A stretch of 64,000 bases of DNA, taken from Symsagittifera roscoffensis. Its lineage: Eukaryota > Xenacoelomorpha > Acoela > Convolutidae. The stretch is taken from the NCBI RefSeq assembly GCF_963678635.1, contig NC_087065.1:9939579-10003578 (forward strand), written 5' to 3'. Within the stretch, counting starts at the first letter, position 1; every line of letters begins with the position of its first letter. A program made the translations under genes and the position numbers. Positions 35,541-45,775 of this stretch are shown here, piece after piece. Below the pieces are notes generated by a model. That model saw nothing but the letters and a program-made list of their open reading frames with translations, ran no database searches and was not told the DNA's origin.

Positions 35541-37110
35541 AGAATTAAGGTATCTGACGTGAGCCAGTCGTCAATAGGAACTTTCTATTTTCCGTCACTG
35601 TAATTTCAACGCGAATGTTACAAAGTTACTGCTAAGAAGATAAAAGTTTCTTCTTTCTTTGCAATTATCGCGCCCTATTATAAATGTATCTTTTGGTAGT
35701 TATCGCCCTCTGTTTCGAATGCCAAGCCAAGCTTCGTCATTCAACTTTGCCGCTTTTACCGTAGTCAGTTGAAGTTTTTTCAGAGTTTCAGATGCCTTTT
35801 GCAAAATTTGATCGAAATGCTGATAAACATGTAGCATCTGTTGCTCCCAAAGTTACGCCGAGAAGCACTGGAAATGGATATGTAGGTATATTTTGCTGCT
35901 GCTTTTACTCATAAACGATGTTGATTGATTTAATCTTTGGAGCACTTGTAGAATTATAACAAACTATGACGCTATGTGTTTCGTACAGGACTTTGGGTTT
36001 CTCTAAACAAGGTTATCATCTAGATACTCTTTCAATCGTAAAACAGATTCGAAATTTTTTTGAAGATATGAATGTTTTGATTGCGTAGACAAAGTTGTCT
36101 CGTGTGAGTTGATGAAACGATGTTCAATTCCATTACCGATGATGCAACCAGGTATACTCTTTCACTTAGAGTTAAGGGTTTTTACAGAAGCAATCTATTG
36201 TGTTATTCGATTTTTTCTCGATCTCAATTGCACATTTTGAGTTCAATTTCTTTGGCGAGTACTTTGGTAACAAGTGTTTTTTATACGCGGTCTGCATTGC
36301 TGCTGGGCCAATGGCTCATAATCGAGAGGTCTGTGGTCCGAATCGCGTAGTCGGTTATTTTTATTTTTCATTTTGAAAGCTAATTTTCCCCTAATTTATG
36401 TTCCCGTAATTTGAATCTTGTAGTCAGCTAAATTTAAATATTCAAAACTTTATTTGTTTTTTCTCTTACTGGTCAATTGGTAGTTCCTTACTGGTAATTT
36501 AATAAAAATTCGTAAAAGTTTTTTCAATTATTGCACAATATGAGATAAATAGGGCATCAGTTCCTATAATAACAAATAAGGGCTATAAAAACAAAGATTG
36601 AAAATATAAATTTCATACCACAAATTTGCTTGAAATTTTTGAAAAGCTACATTCTTTTTTAAATTTCAAGTATTTTGAACAAATTTTTAAAGATTTCTTC
36701 GTAAAAGTGTTTTATCTGATTAAAAAAAAACAGTTCTTATTCCGTTTGTTTTCACCACCAATTTTATTATGTGAATTCGCAGCTAAAGGTCTTGCAATCG
36801 AGTTGCCTCCATAGACTAGACTAGCCTTCTCAGTGTACACAGATGGTTGAATGCTAGCGATTTTTTTTTGAATTTTGAAGTTCTGTCATTTTAACCAGCC
36901 TGCGGGACTTGCTACTAGGTAGGCCAGTCATTTCCCGTAAAAAGGCTCGGTTTGAATTTTTCCGAAAGTTTGTTTTTGAGCTGATGTTTTTGATCAGTAT
37001 CGAGCTTTCTTTGTGTAATTTCAATCACTATCGCGATCATCCTTCCCAGCAAATCGACCGCAATTTGAAAATTATATAATTATTTACCGAGAAAGATAAT
37101 TCTCAGTTTC
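35541..37110. other. no gene; AT-rich with one tRNA-like segment
   Basis: About 35530-35620 matches 7480-7565, marking the right flank of the RT insertion. The remainder has frames under 80 codons without domains. A tRNA-like segment at 36301-36347 is listed separately. Confidence 0.45.
36301..36347 (+). repeat. tRNA-like (SINE-type) segment
   Basis: 'gccaatggctcataatcgagaggt' followed by 'tggtccgaatcgc' resembles the 3' half of a tRNA with a degenerate B box. No complete cloverleaf forms, so this is a tRNA-derived repeat or relic rather than a tRNA gene. Confidence 0.35.
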
Positions 37111-37341
37111 TATCGGTCGTTCTTCAAATTACTTCAATTTCAAAGATCACGAGATTACTATATGATTACAGTAGCCAGCTTGCAAGCGTTAGTGATTGGG
37201 TTCGAGCCTTTTTTTCTTAACTAACTCGCACTTAAAATTGATCATTTAAAACGTTCCTCTATATGTGGCTAGTGTTTGTTAGTTATTAAGCGTCCATGCC
37301 ATGGCTCACTGGTTAGTGTGCGATACTCATGGTATAGATCT
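37110..37341 (+). repeat. flanking repeat with tRNA-like boxes, copy 1
   Basis: Shares 'tctatcggtcgttc', 'gattactatatgattaca', 'gttcctctatat' and 'gtgtttgtta..tattaagcgtccatg' with 38437-38600. It ends in 'tggctcactggttagtgtgcga', a good pol III A-box match. The LINE fragment lies between the two copies. Confidence 0.65.
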
Positions 37342-37373
37342 GAAAATTTAGATCTGTGGTGATCTAAATTTTC
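37342..37373. other. perfect 13-bp inverted repeat, 6-nt loop
   Basis: gaaaatttagatc (37342-37354), loop 37355-37360, then its exact reverse complement (37361-37373). It sits exactly where the tRNA-like repeat gives way to the LINE endonuclease frame. Confidence 0.85.
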
Positions 37374-38370
37374 CTGAGGCAAATTGGAAAGCATCAGAAA
37401 GCCCAAATGAAGATGAAAACTTGATAATTGAGTTATTTGAAGATGAGCTCTTCAGACAAGCCATTGATTACCTGACTTGCTCTCAGAACATTCTGGATGA
37501 AGCTTTCTATCGTAACTGCTTTCTAAATACGGAAAAAGGACAAAAATTTATGATTGCACTGATCACGGAACTTCTCATCTGTCGTTAGAATGCCCGGTTA
37601 CCGAATGCAAGCCAGTGTTGCAAAATTTCAGAAGCTTCGGAAATGCAGCAGACTGATGGATTAAATGATTACCTACTGAAAAATCCGTTCGAGCCTCTCT
37701 GTTATACTGATATCAACAACACGAAGGATGAGCTACTCCAGCATCTCGACAAAGCAATTGAGATTAATGTTCCAAGAAGAACAATGCACAGACAACGTCT
37801 TCCTCCTTGGATCTCTAACTTCACATCAAATTTAATGAAGAAACTGAACACACAGAGAATTCTATCCAAAGTAAAGCCGACTAATTATAGAAGACAACAA
37901 GTAACGAAACTGGAAAATTTAGATCCATAATCGAAAGAACAAGACAAGGAAATCTACCAGAACAAACTGCTTCACTCCAGAAATACAGATCTATTTTTCA
38001 AACGCTCAAAAAGTCTGAAGAATTCTCCCAGTCTACCAAAAATTCTGATTAGGGGTGAATCTCAGTGCACCATTCTCAACAAACAAGTCGACATGCTGAA
38101 CGAGTTCTCCATTCAGTGTTCACTCCAAAAAATCATTCAGTACAAAAGATTTGGAAACTGAAAATCCAACATTAACAAATTTCAACTCACAAATGACAAT
38201 TCACCTCATTGTATCCTCGCTAGATATAACTAAGTCTCCTGGTCCAAACGGTATACCACCTGCCTTCTTCCAAAAGACGTCCCGTAATATATGCGAAATC
38301 CTTCAGAAACAAATGTCTGCACCTGCCAACTCGCTTGCGATTGCAACAGATGCAGAAATATTGGGACTTA
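37358..38370 (+). pseudogene. CR1/Jockey-like LINE fragment (endonuclease end to RT start)
   Basis: The plus strand reads GDLNFPEANW (the conserved 'GD.N.P...W' of the apurinic-type endonuclease), then a DHGTSHLSLEC stretch equivalent to the endonuclease 'SDH' end. A 95-codon frame (37643-37930) follows with LPPWISNFTSNLMKKLN, the linker found before the RT in CR1/Jockey-like elements. After stops and a frameshift, 38151-38504 contains KSPGPNGIPPAFF, the RT start motif. The fragment ends within the RT N-terminus, with no YADD region. It is flanked by direct copies of a tRNA-like repeat. Confidence 0.75.
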
Positions 38371-38436
38371 GTTTTAATATTTTACAACTGGGACCATGCG
38401 CCCTTCAGCTAGCTGTAAATCCTCAGCAACAACAGT

Positions 38437-38640
38437 TTCTATCGGTCGTTCCTCAAATTTCTTCATTTTTAAAGATCATCAGATTACTATATGATTACAA
38501 GTGATAATTTAAAATGTTCCTCTATATAATTGGCTAGTGTTTGTTACTTATTAAGCGTCCATGGCTTACAAGTAAGTGTGCGAGACTCATAATTTCTAGG
38601 TTGCTGGTTCGAATCCGATAAGTAACCGAGGCTTACTAAT
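38437..38640 (+). repeat. flanking repeat with tRNA-like boxes, copy 2
   Basis: Second copy of the 37110-37341 repeat, extended by 'gttgctggttcgaatccga', a near-perfect B box. A-box and B-box spacing is tRNA-like (about 45 nt), but the stems do not pair well, so I read it as tRNA-derived rather than as a tRNA gene. Confidence 0.6.
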
Positions 38641-38710
38641 TCGAGGCTTACTACCACTTTTTTTCATACACTTTATTGAGCTGCTTTTTGTCGGGTTCTC
38701 GATACTGTTT

Positions 38711-39813
38711 GCGAAACGGAGCTTCGCCTCTGTCCAAACCTTTGTTGTTGTTTTTTTAATCCACGAGCTGCGTTTTCATAATGAGTCGGATTTTTATTCA
38801 AACAGTTTGAAAACATTGCAAACTGTCGGTTTTTCTACTGATGTGTATTGCTTCTTTTTGTCACTATACTGTCTGTTTGATGTTTACAATTGCGAGCGAA
38901 GTATTTTATTACGAATCGACTTTTTTTCAACACAAGTAGCAATTATAAGTGCCGAATAGTGCGAATAGCAGTTTTAACTTTGCGAAAACAAATGTTTTGC
39001 ATTCTGGAGCTAGACTTCTTTTTCCCGAAATGAACTTGCTTACATTTTTTTCTTTTGCTTCATGACTGAATTTATTAACTTCTAGATTCTTTTCGCACTT
39101 GGCATAGAGGTAAAGCCGCATCCTGTGCATCCTAGAGCCCAGGGTTTGAATCCCGGCTGGACATAGTTTTTTAACTGTGTTTGCTCTGGATTTTTTCCCG
39201 GTAAAATATGATTTGTCGGACTTTCTTTTATTTGCCTTTTTTGTCGACGTAGTTGCCACATAACGGGTTTCTTTTGCTGTAAGCAAGTATCATGCTAGTT
39301 GCAAGTGTGGTTCTTTGTAGTTTCAGGGGTACCTGAATCTTTTTACATTTTTTGAATTTTTTTTTTGATTAACTGGTGTCTGCTCCAAGATGGTTGGCTT
39401 TGTTTTCACTCTGTAACTTTTTTGTTGCTAATTTAAAATTGGAATTTGTCGTTTTAGCATGTTTGAAGGAAAAGTTGTGAAAATCTGCTCTGCAGAAGCG
39501 GCAACTTCTTCATTTTTTGCTATGAGAAATGTTATGTTCTGGTTAAATTTTCCTTTTCTTAAAAATTTTTACTCCTCATTTATTTTAATAAAGAAACAAA
39601 TAATGTCGTGGGCAAAGTCCAACTTTTGAAGTTACTCATTTCATAATGCATCAGTAAAAAAAATTCAAAAATATTTAACACGCACTTCAAGCTTTAGCAG
39701 CTGTCTTTCATCGCGACACAAATTTTTTGGTTCGCCTAATCTTTTTTTCAACTATTTTTCGTTTTTTCGTCCTAATTTATGGTTGTATCGCAAGTAGTGC
39801 GAAGCTCCGCTTC
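38711..39813. repeat. fold-back block 1, bounded by inverted repeats
   Basis: The left end gcgaaacggagcttcgc (38711-38727) is largely the reverse complement of the right end gcgaagctccgcttc (39799-39813). The ends also contain a small inner palindrome (gaagctc/gagcttc). The block could be a non-autonomous DNA-transposon relic, but no target duplication is evident. Confidence 0.45.
39090..39168 (+). repeat. tRNA-like segment in unit 1
   Basis: Contains 'tggcatagaggtaaag' (A-box-like) and, about 45 nt later, 'gggtttgaatcccgg' (B-box-like with T-stem pairing). The acceptor stem cannot be closed convincingly. Repeated almost identically at 41263-41341. Confidence 0.45.
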
Positions 39814-40890
39814 TACTCTGTGTTTCTTTCAATCTGGTTAATTGGCAACAAGTGTCTGACAATTTTCAAGCGATCTTAGAGAAGATGCTAGGACCAGTGA
39901 TTTCTAATCTCGTTATCATGGTCTCGATTCCAGTACATAGCATAAGTTTGATTTTCCAAGGCTCATTATTTGATTTTTCCATTTTTGACGCCTTAGAGTT
40001 ACCCTTTGGCGTTTTTTTGCTTGTGCTTGCTGAGTATGTTTTTTTTTCGTAGTTATAATGAACTTAACATTTTTTTTTCTTTTGTTTCTCAAATGGGGTA
40101 CAAATCCACTTTGCGCTGTTTTTCTTCCGATCACTAAAAGTGAAGACGAACTTTATCTTCGAATTGTTTGACTTTTTTTCTTCCTTCTTTTCCACGCAAA
40201 ATTGATTTTCTCAAATATTCATCTGATTGAGCTAAGTGTTATATCATATTAAAGACCTTTCAGCCGTGGTTTGAATGATTTTCAATTTTACATCAAGAAA
40301 ATTAGTTTTCGAAGCTTAATTTTGCACTACTTGAGGAAACTTTAAAAATGATTTTTTTTATGTTGGTTTTTTTTTTGCGAGAGCAAATGCTTTCTTGTCC
40401 GGGTTAACAGCTTTTCTTAGAAATCTGTTAGCAGTTCAATTTGCTTTAATGTTGGACATTAACATTTTCAAGGCATCTTCCCATTTAATTTAGAGGCAAC
40501 CCCCCGGTTGCGTTTGCACCCAAAGGTATCTTATTTTGTCGTTTGAAGGACAGAAATTGATTATTTGTTTTTACACTAGGGATTTGTTTAATGTATTATT
40601 GCGAACCTTCTGTTTTGAACCTAACTCGCAATTAAAATTTTTTCTTTAAAAGTGTTCTTTTTTTGAAAATTTCACTGTAGCATTGGAAATTGCATAGCAT
40701 CTGTTCTCTGCTTTACTTGTGGCTTGTGTTTGGTGCTTATTTAGCGTCCGTGGCTTTATGTGTTAGTTTTTTAATCTCCAGGTGGCAGGTTTGAATCCCA
40801 GCCATAGCCGTTTTTTTTTTACTTATTCGAGTCTTGTTTCTAATTTTTCCCATTGTAATAGCTGCTTTTTGTGTGTTCTCGCTAGTGTTT

Positions 40891-41961
40891 GCGAAACGCA
40901 GCTTCGCCTCGTTTTAAACCATTGTTGTTTTTTTATCCACGAGTTGCGCTTTCACAATGAGTGGGATTTTTATTCAAACAGTTTGAAAACATTGCAAATT
41001 GTCGGTTTTTCTACTGATGTTTATTGCTTCTTTTTGTCACTATACTGTCTGTTTGATGTTTACAATTGCGAGCGAAGTATTTTATTACGAATCGACTTTT
41101 TTTCAACACAAGTTGCAATTATAAGTGCCGAATAGTGCGAATAGCATTTTTAACTTTGCGAAAACAAATGTTTTGCATTCTGGAGCTAGACTTCTTTTTC
41201 CCGAAATGAACTTGCTTACATTTTTTTTGCTTTCTGAATTTATTAACTTCTAGATTCTTTTCGCACTTGGCATAGAGGTAAAGCCGCATCCTGTGCATCC
41301 TAGAGCCCAGGGTTTGAATCCCGACTGGACATAGTTTTTTAACTGTGTTTGCTCTGAATTTTTTCACGGTAAAATATGATTTGTCGGACTTTCTTTTATT
41401 TGCCTTTTTTGTCGACGTAGTTGTCACATAACGGGTTTCATTTGCTGTAAGCAAGTATCATGGTAGTTGCAAGTGTGGTTCTTTGTAGTTTCAGGGGTAC
41501 CTGAATCTTTTTACATTTTTTGAACTTTTTTTGATTAACTGGTGTCTGCTCCAAGATTGTTGGCTTTGTTTTCACTCTGTAAGTTTTTTGTTGCTAATTT
41601 AAAATTGGAATTTCTCGTTTGGCATGTTTGAAGAAACAGTTTTGAGAAACAGTCGGTAACTTTTTCATTTTTTGCTATGAGAAATGTTATGTTCTGGGTA
41701 AAATTTACTTTTCTTAAAAGTTTTTTTACTCCTCACTTATTTTAGTAGAGAAACAAATAATGTCGTGGGCAAAGTCCAACTTTTGAAATTACTAATTTCG
41801 TATTGCATCAGTAAAAAATTCAAAAATATTATACACGCACTTCAAGCTTAAGCAGCTGTCTTTTATCGCGACATATAATTTTTTGGTTCGCCTAATCTTT
41901 TTTTCAACTTTTTTTTCGTCTTAGTTTTTGGTTGTATCGCAAGTAGTGCGAAGCTACTCCG
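40891..41961. repeat. fold-back block 2, bounded by inverted repeats
   Basis: The equivalent of block 1 in the second tandem unit: gcgaaacgcagcttcgc at 40891-40907 and gcgaagctactccg at 41948-41961, the right end being more diverged. Confidence 0.4.
41263..41341 (+). repeat. tRNA-like segment in unit 2
   Basis: Second copy of the 39090-39168 segment, identical in A-box-like and B-box-like parts except for one change just after the B box. Confidence 0.45.
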
Positions 41962-43016
41962 TGTATCTTTGAATCTGGTTATTGAGCAGCAAGTGTTTGA
42001 CAACTTTCAAGCGACCGTAGAGCAGTTGCTAGGACCAATGTTTTCTAATCTCGTTATCATGGTCTGGATTCCAGTACATAGCATAAGTTTGATTTTCCAA
42101 GGCTCATTATTTGATTTCTCTATTTTTGACGCCTTAGAGTTACCCTTTGCCGTTTTCTCGCTTGTGCTTGCTGAATATGTTTTTTTATAGTCATAATGAA
42201 CTTAACATTTTTTATTTCTTTTCTCAAATTGGATACATCCACTTTGCGCCGTTTTCTTCGTTCACTAAAAGTGAAGACGAACTTCATTTTCGAGTTGTTT
42301 TAGTTTTTTTCTTCCGTTTTTTCCACGCAAGATTGATTTGCTCAAACATTCATCTGGTTGAGCTAATTGTTATATCATATTAAAGACCTTTCAGCCGTGG
42401 TTTGAACGATTTTCAATTTTACATCAAGAAAAATAGTTTTCGAAGCTTAATTTTGCACTCCTTGAGGAAACCTTAAAAATGATTTTTTATGTTGGTTTTC
42501 TTATCGCGAACCTGATTTCTTGTCCCGGTTAACAGATTTTCTTAAAAATCTGTTAGAAGATCAATTTGCTTTAATGTTGGACATTAACATTTTCAAGGCA
42601 TCTTCCCATTTAATTTAGAGGCAACCCCCCGGTTGCGTTTGCACCCAAAGGTATCTTACTTTGTCGTTTGAAGGACAGAAATTGATTATTTGTTTTTACA
42701 CTAGGGATTAGTTTAATGTATTATTACGAACCTTCTGTTTTAAACCTAACTCACAATTAAAATTTTTTCTTTAAAAGTGTTCACTTTTTTGAAAATTTCA
42801 CTGTAGCATTGGAAATTGCATAGCATCTGTTCTCTGCTTTACTTGTGGCTTGTGTTTGGTGCTTATTTAGCGTCCGTGGCTTTGTGTGTTAGACTCTTAA
42901 TCTCTAGGTGGCAGGTTGAATCTCAGCCATAGCCGTTTTTTTTTTACTTATTCGAGTCTTGTTTCTAATTTTTCTTATTGTAATAGCTGCTTTTTGTCGT
43001 GTTCTCGCTAGTATTT

Positions 43017-43235
43017 GAGAAGCAAAGCTTCGCGTCTGTGTAAATATGTAAAAACTTCAGCTTAGTGCAATTTAATGCTGTTGGTTGTGTGTTTTTCGAC
43101 TGTTTTTTTTTAATTGATTTTTAAAAAATCTTACCATGTTTTTTCAACTTAATTAGTTGTTACCGTCTCATTTTCTCTTCGCTATTATTCAACGCTACAT
43201 TTTTGCCCTGTATGTAGTGATTCGAAGCTCCGTTT
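43017..43235. repeat. short fold-back block, bounded by inverted repeats
   Basis: Left end gagaagcaaagcttcgc (43017-43033), right end tcgaagctccgttt (43222-43235), with only about 190 bp between. It looks like an internally deleted version of the 1.1-kb blocks. Confidence 0.4.
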
Positions 43236-43239
43236 AGCT

Positions 43240-44144
43240 TCTGCGTTTTTTTTTGAGACAACTAGTTGATTATGCCTGATTTATCATTGTTCTAAGTCTT
43301 AGTATATTGCTTCTCAGCACACGACGCACAAAACCGACACAAGTTTGCTCAAAACAAGAATAAAAATAGCTTTTCTAGAGAATGTTATTGGAAATTTTTG
43401 TACTATTTACAAAGCAATTGGCCAATTGCTTACAGTTTGTTTTTTCTTATAAACTATTAAGAGTAATGAACGTAGTGAAGACTTATATAGGTCTTGCTGA
43501 TTTTTTTTGAGGAAAAGTTTTAGAAGTCTCTAATAACTATAGATGTGCATTCATACATTTTGATGCATTAATGAATGCACTCAGGTATAGATTCACTTTT
43601 TGAGTTCAATTGAAATTCATCTGCTGAAAGTGACGTAAATAGCACTCTCCCAATACGAACGTGGAAATGGCGCAAAAAAACTTGAACGATTTCTAGTTTC
43701 GAAAGTGGAATTTAATTTTTAGATTCTTAGCGGAATATAAGTTTTACCTATTGATCCAGTTTTCTCAATTTGGGTTAATATTTTCAAAAAATCGACAATC
43801 ATAAATTGTTCTAGAAATTCAAAGAGCTTCAAGGGCATCCATTTTTTTCTTTGAAATTCGAAATTGTTTTTTTTGTTTACTTGCGTTCATTACTCTGTTC
43901 CAATCTTCGATTTGCTATTGTTAATTAATTGCCTATTAAAACGTTCAATTCCTGTCCCAATCATCATCGTCAGATTTTTTCAAAATTCTAAAGGTGCATT
44001 TTTTTTACTTCGAGAGTTTGAGAAAACTACTTACCATTCGTGTTTGCTAGAAATTACTTATCAAACAATTTGTAGTTCACATTGGATTTTACTATGTGTT
44101 GTTAATGATGTTCTATCATAGTATATTGCACTGAATTTTATCAG
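43240..44144. other. region upstream of the first visible ELP4 exon
   Basis: The N-terminal exon(s) of ELP4 should lie on this side, but no frame here encodes the expected N-terminal segment with a suitable splice donor. The interval is AT-rich and contains one half of a short duplication (43665-43735). Confidence 0.4.
43665..43735 (+). repeat. short dispersed duplication, copy 1
   Basis: 'ggcgcaaaaaaa', 'gtttcgaaagtgg', 'ttttagatt' and 'agcggaat' recur in order at 44990-45065. The two copies lie on either side of the first visible ELP4 exon. Confidence 0.6.
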
Positions 44145-44476
44145 ATGCACTTTTGTGCGGCGGCGTCCCACCTGGGTCGTTTCTGGTCTCGGAGGACAGT
44201 GCTGGACGAGGTCCTTCAGATGTATTTGCGAAGTGTTTTCTCTCATATGGTTTCAACAGCAGCGACCATTTGGTAGTAAGCGGGGATGTACCAAACTGGG
44301 AACTTCCAAGTTGTAAAACAAAACAACCAGAGATTGATGACTTACCGAAACAATCAAGTGCAGCGGACACTGAGTTTCACATTGCGTGGAGATATTCCAG
44401 AAAAGCGAATGCAACAAGTACAGAAGCTAGAATCGCATACGATTTCGACAAATTGTTTAAATTAGCGGAACAAAAG
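44145..44476 (+). CDS. ELP4: Elongator complex protein 4 (ELP4), internal exon
   Basis: ELP4 is a RecA-fold subunit of the Elp456 subcomplex of Elongator, which acts in wobble-uridine modification of tRNA. This exon reads ALLCGGVPPGSFLVSED, matching the family's 'LD.LLGGG...G....IEED' segment, and about 65 residues later FHIAWRYSR, matching the conserved IAWRY. It is bounded by an acceptor (ttttatcag, ending 44144) and a donor (caaaag|gtttga, exon end 44476). It begins two bases into a codon and ends on a codon boundary (AEQK). The downstream exon at 52992 starts in the matching phase. The N-terminal exon was not found. As in the family, there is no classical Walker A motif. Divergence from vertebrate and insect ELP4 is considerable. 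Confidence 0.75.
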
Positions 44477-44989
44477 GTTTGAATATTCCTTATATACATT
44501 TTTAGTTTCTGTGAGCTAATTTGACAATGTCCTTCACTTAGATCATTTTTTCTCCGGGAAAATGCCTTGAGCGTTTGTTATAGCTCAGTTTTTGTTTGAC
44601 TTTGTTGGTCTGACTTTTGATTTATCTAGAAGCTCAGTTTTCAGTTCCATAGTATTAATTTCAACAGGACGAATTTCAAAAATTACCCCGAGTTACAATT
44701 CGATCAGATGCTGCAGACTTCTTATAGTATCAAATTGCATCGACTTGAGATGATTGATGCATTTATCTCATTGTATTAAACTGCTGCTTGCATTTGAAAT
44801 ATACCCAACATTCGTGGCTGAGTGTTTAAGTCTTGTGACTGAATCTGGAGCTCCTCGCGTAAAGTGTGGTTGTTGCTTGAGCCATCCCTGGCTAATTTTC
44901 ACTTGTGAGAGCAAGTTTAATCGTAATGGGGAACTAGAGTTTTGCCATAATATAATTTATTCTGAAAAGGCAGATTAAGCTATTAATCG

Positions 44990-45065
44990 GCGCGAAAAAA
45001 AACACGTGAATGACTTTAAAGTTCGAAAGTGGGTTTTGTTTTTTAGATTTCCAGCGGAATTAAAA
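44990..45065 (+). repeat. short dispersed duplication, copy 2
   Basis: Partner of 43665-43735, with which it shares about 70 bp of collinear sequence including 'gttcgaaagtgg' and 'ttttttagattt'. Confidence 0.6.
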
Positions 45066-45318
45066 ATTACCGTTCTCCGCAATTTTGTCCAATGTTTTTA
45101 CTCAGTTTTCTCTACTTTTAGAAAAAATCATTTCATTAAATATTATTCAAATTCCAATACCTTTAAGGTGGTATATTTTCAGAAAAGTCAATCAGTTTTT
45201 AGTTTTTATTGAAACTTTCTTTTGGCTTTGTCCATTTTTTTTACTCTTTTCTATCCGCGATCAAATTTTTTGTGTTGAATCGCAAGTGTTTCTATGAGCA
45301 TGAGTTTTTGACAGTAAG

Positions 45319-45323
45319 CCTTT
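45319..45323 (+). repeat. target-site duplication, left (CCTTT)
   Basis: CCTTT precedes the 5' LTR and is repeated directly after the 3' LTR at 52562-52566. Five bases is within the usual 4-6 bp for BEL/Pao integration. Confidence 0.85.
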
Positions 45324-45471
45324 TATTCATGACATGAATTGTCTCACATGAATTAAAGAAAAATGCGGTAAAATCTTTTAATAATAGCATGATTTGTTCC
45401 GAACTAATGAGTAATAAATTTGACTTCAACAAAGTGACATTCAAGATATGTTCATCAAATTGTCTTGAATA
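45324..45471 (+). repeat. BEL/Pao 5' LTR, 148 bp
   Basis: Identical to 52414-52561. Ends are TATTCATGACA...TGTCTTGAATA, an imperfect terminal inverted repeat (10 of 11), rather than the usual TG...CA. Contains a 'ttttaataat' AT-rich tract and an AATAAA at 45413-45418. The LTR is short for BEL/Pao elements, whose LTRs usually span several hundred bases. Confidence 0.9.
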
Positions 45472-45473
45472 TT

Positions 45474-45481
45474 TGGCGACC
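45474..45481 (+). promoter_or_regulatory. primer-binding site (TGGCGACC)
   Basis: Begins with the TGG complementary to a tRNA 3' CCA, two bases after the 5' LTR. The eight bases would pair with a tRNA ending GGTCGCCA, as in some tRNA-Arg species. The tRNA identity is inferred, and pairing beyond eight bases is not evident. Confidence 0.65.
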
Positions 45482-45575
45482 AAAATTGAAAAAGATATCG
45501 AAGTCTACAGTAAGTCAACAGGGACAACTCAGCCCCCCTCAACTTCAAGGCGCAGCCCAGGACCCAACCAGCGGT

Positions 45576-45775
45576 TCTACCTCAAGTGCCATAGTCAGAG
45601 CCCAAGTGCCAATCTACCTCAAGTGCCATAGTCAGAGCCCAAGTGCCGGTCTACCAAGTGCCATAGTCAGAGCCCAAGTGCCGGTCTACCAAGTACCATA
45701 GTCAGAGCCCAAGTGCCGGTCTACCAAAAGTGCCATAGTCAGAGCCCAAGTGCCGGTCTACCTCAAGTGCCAAGT
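45576..45775 (+). repeat. leader minisatellite, 35-37-bp unit
   Basis: Five units and a part unit of 'tctacc..aagtgccatagtcagagcccaagtgccgg', starting at 45576, 45613, 45650, 45685, 45720 and 45757. It lies in the 5' untranslated leader of the BEL element. The rest of the leader (45776-46590) is AT-rich without an open frame. Confidence 0.9.

Larger units (their letters stand above)
38554..43030 (+). repeat. tandem units of about 2.19 and 2.13 kb
   Basis: The landmark 'gcgtcc(a/g)tggct' recurs at 38554, 40744 and 42870 (also 37290 upstream of the LINE fragment). The two complete units align through their whole length: 'gcgaaacg(g/c)agcttcgcc', the tRNA-like block at about 39.09 and 41.27 kb, 'tttcaggggtacctgaatc', 'gtcgtgggcaaagtccaac', and 'aggcaaccccccggttgcg'. 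A partial third unit follows to about 43.03 kb. Frames shared by the units (for example minus 39286-38927 and 41454-41119) are conserved only as duplicates. Confidence 0.85.

Noticed and set aside
39090-39168. Possible functional tRNA gene.
   Set aside because: A and B boxes are present but no closed acceptor stem or proper anticodon arm could be drawn, and it occurs within a tandem repeat.
38927-39286. 119-codon minus-strand ORF conserved in the next tandem unit (41454-41119).
   Set aside because: Conservation equals that of the surrounding non-coding duplicate, the second copy has indels, and the frame crosses a tRNA-like segment.
45389-45511. Frame reading NCLEYLATKIEKDIEVYS that resembles an ELP4 helix and could be a middle exon.
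   Set aside because: The first part lies in the 148-bp LTR, which is repeated exactly at 52414-52561, and the second part begins at the primer-binding site. The two flanking ELP4 exons already join in phase without it.
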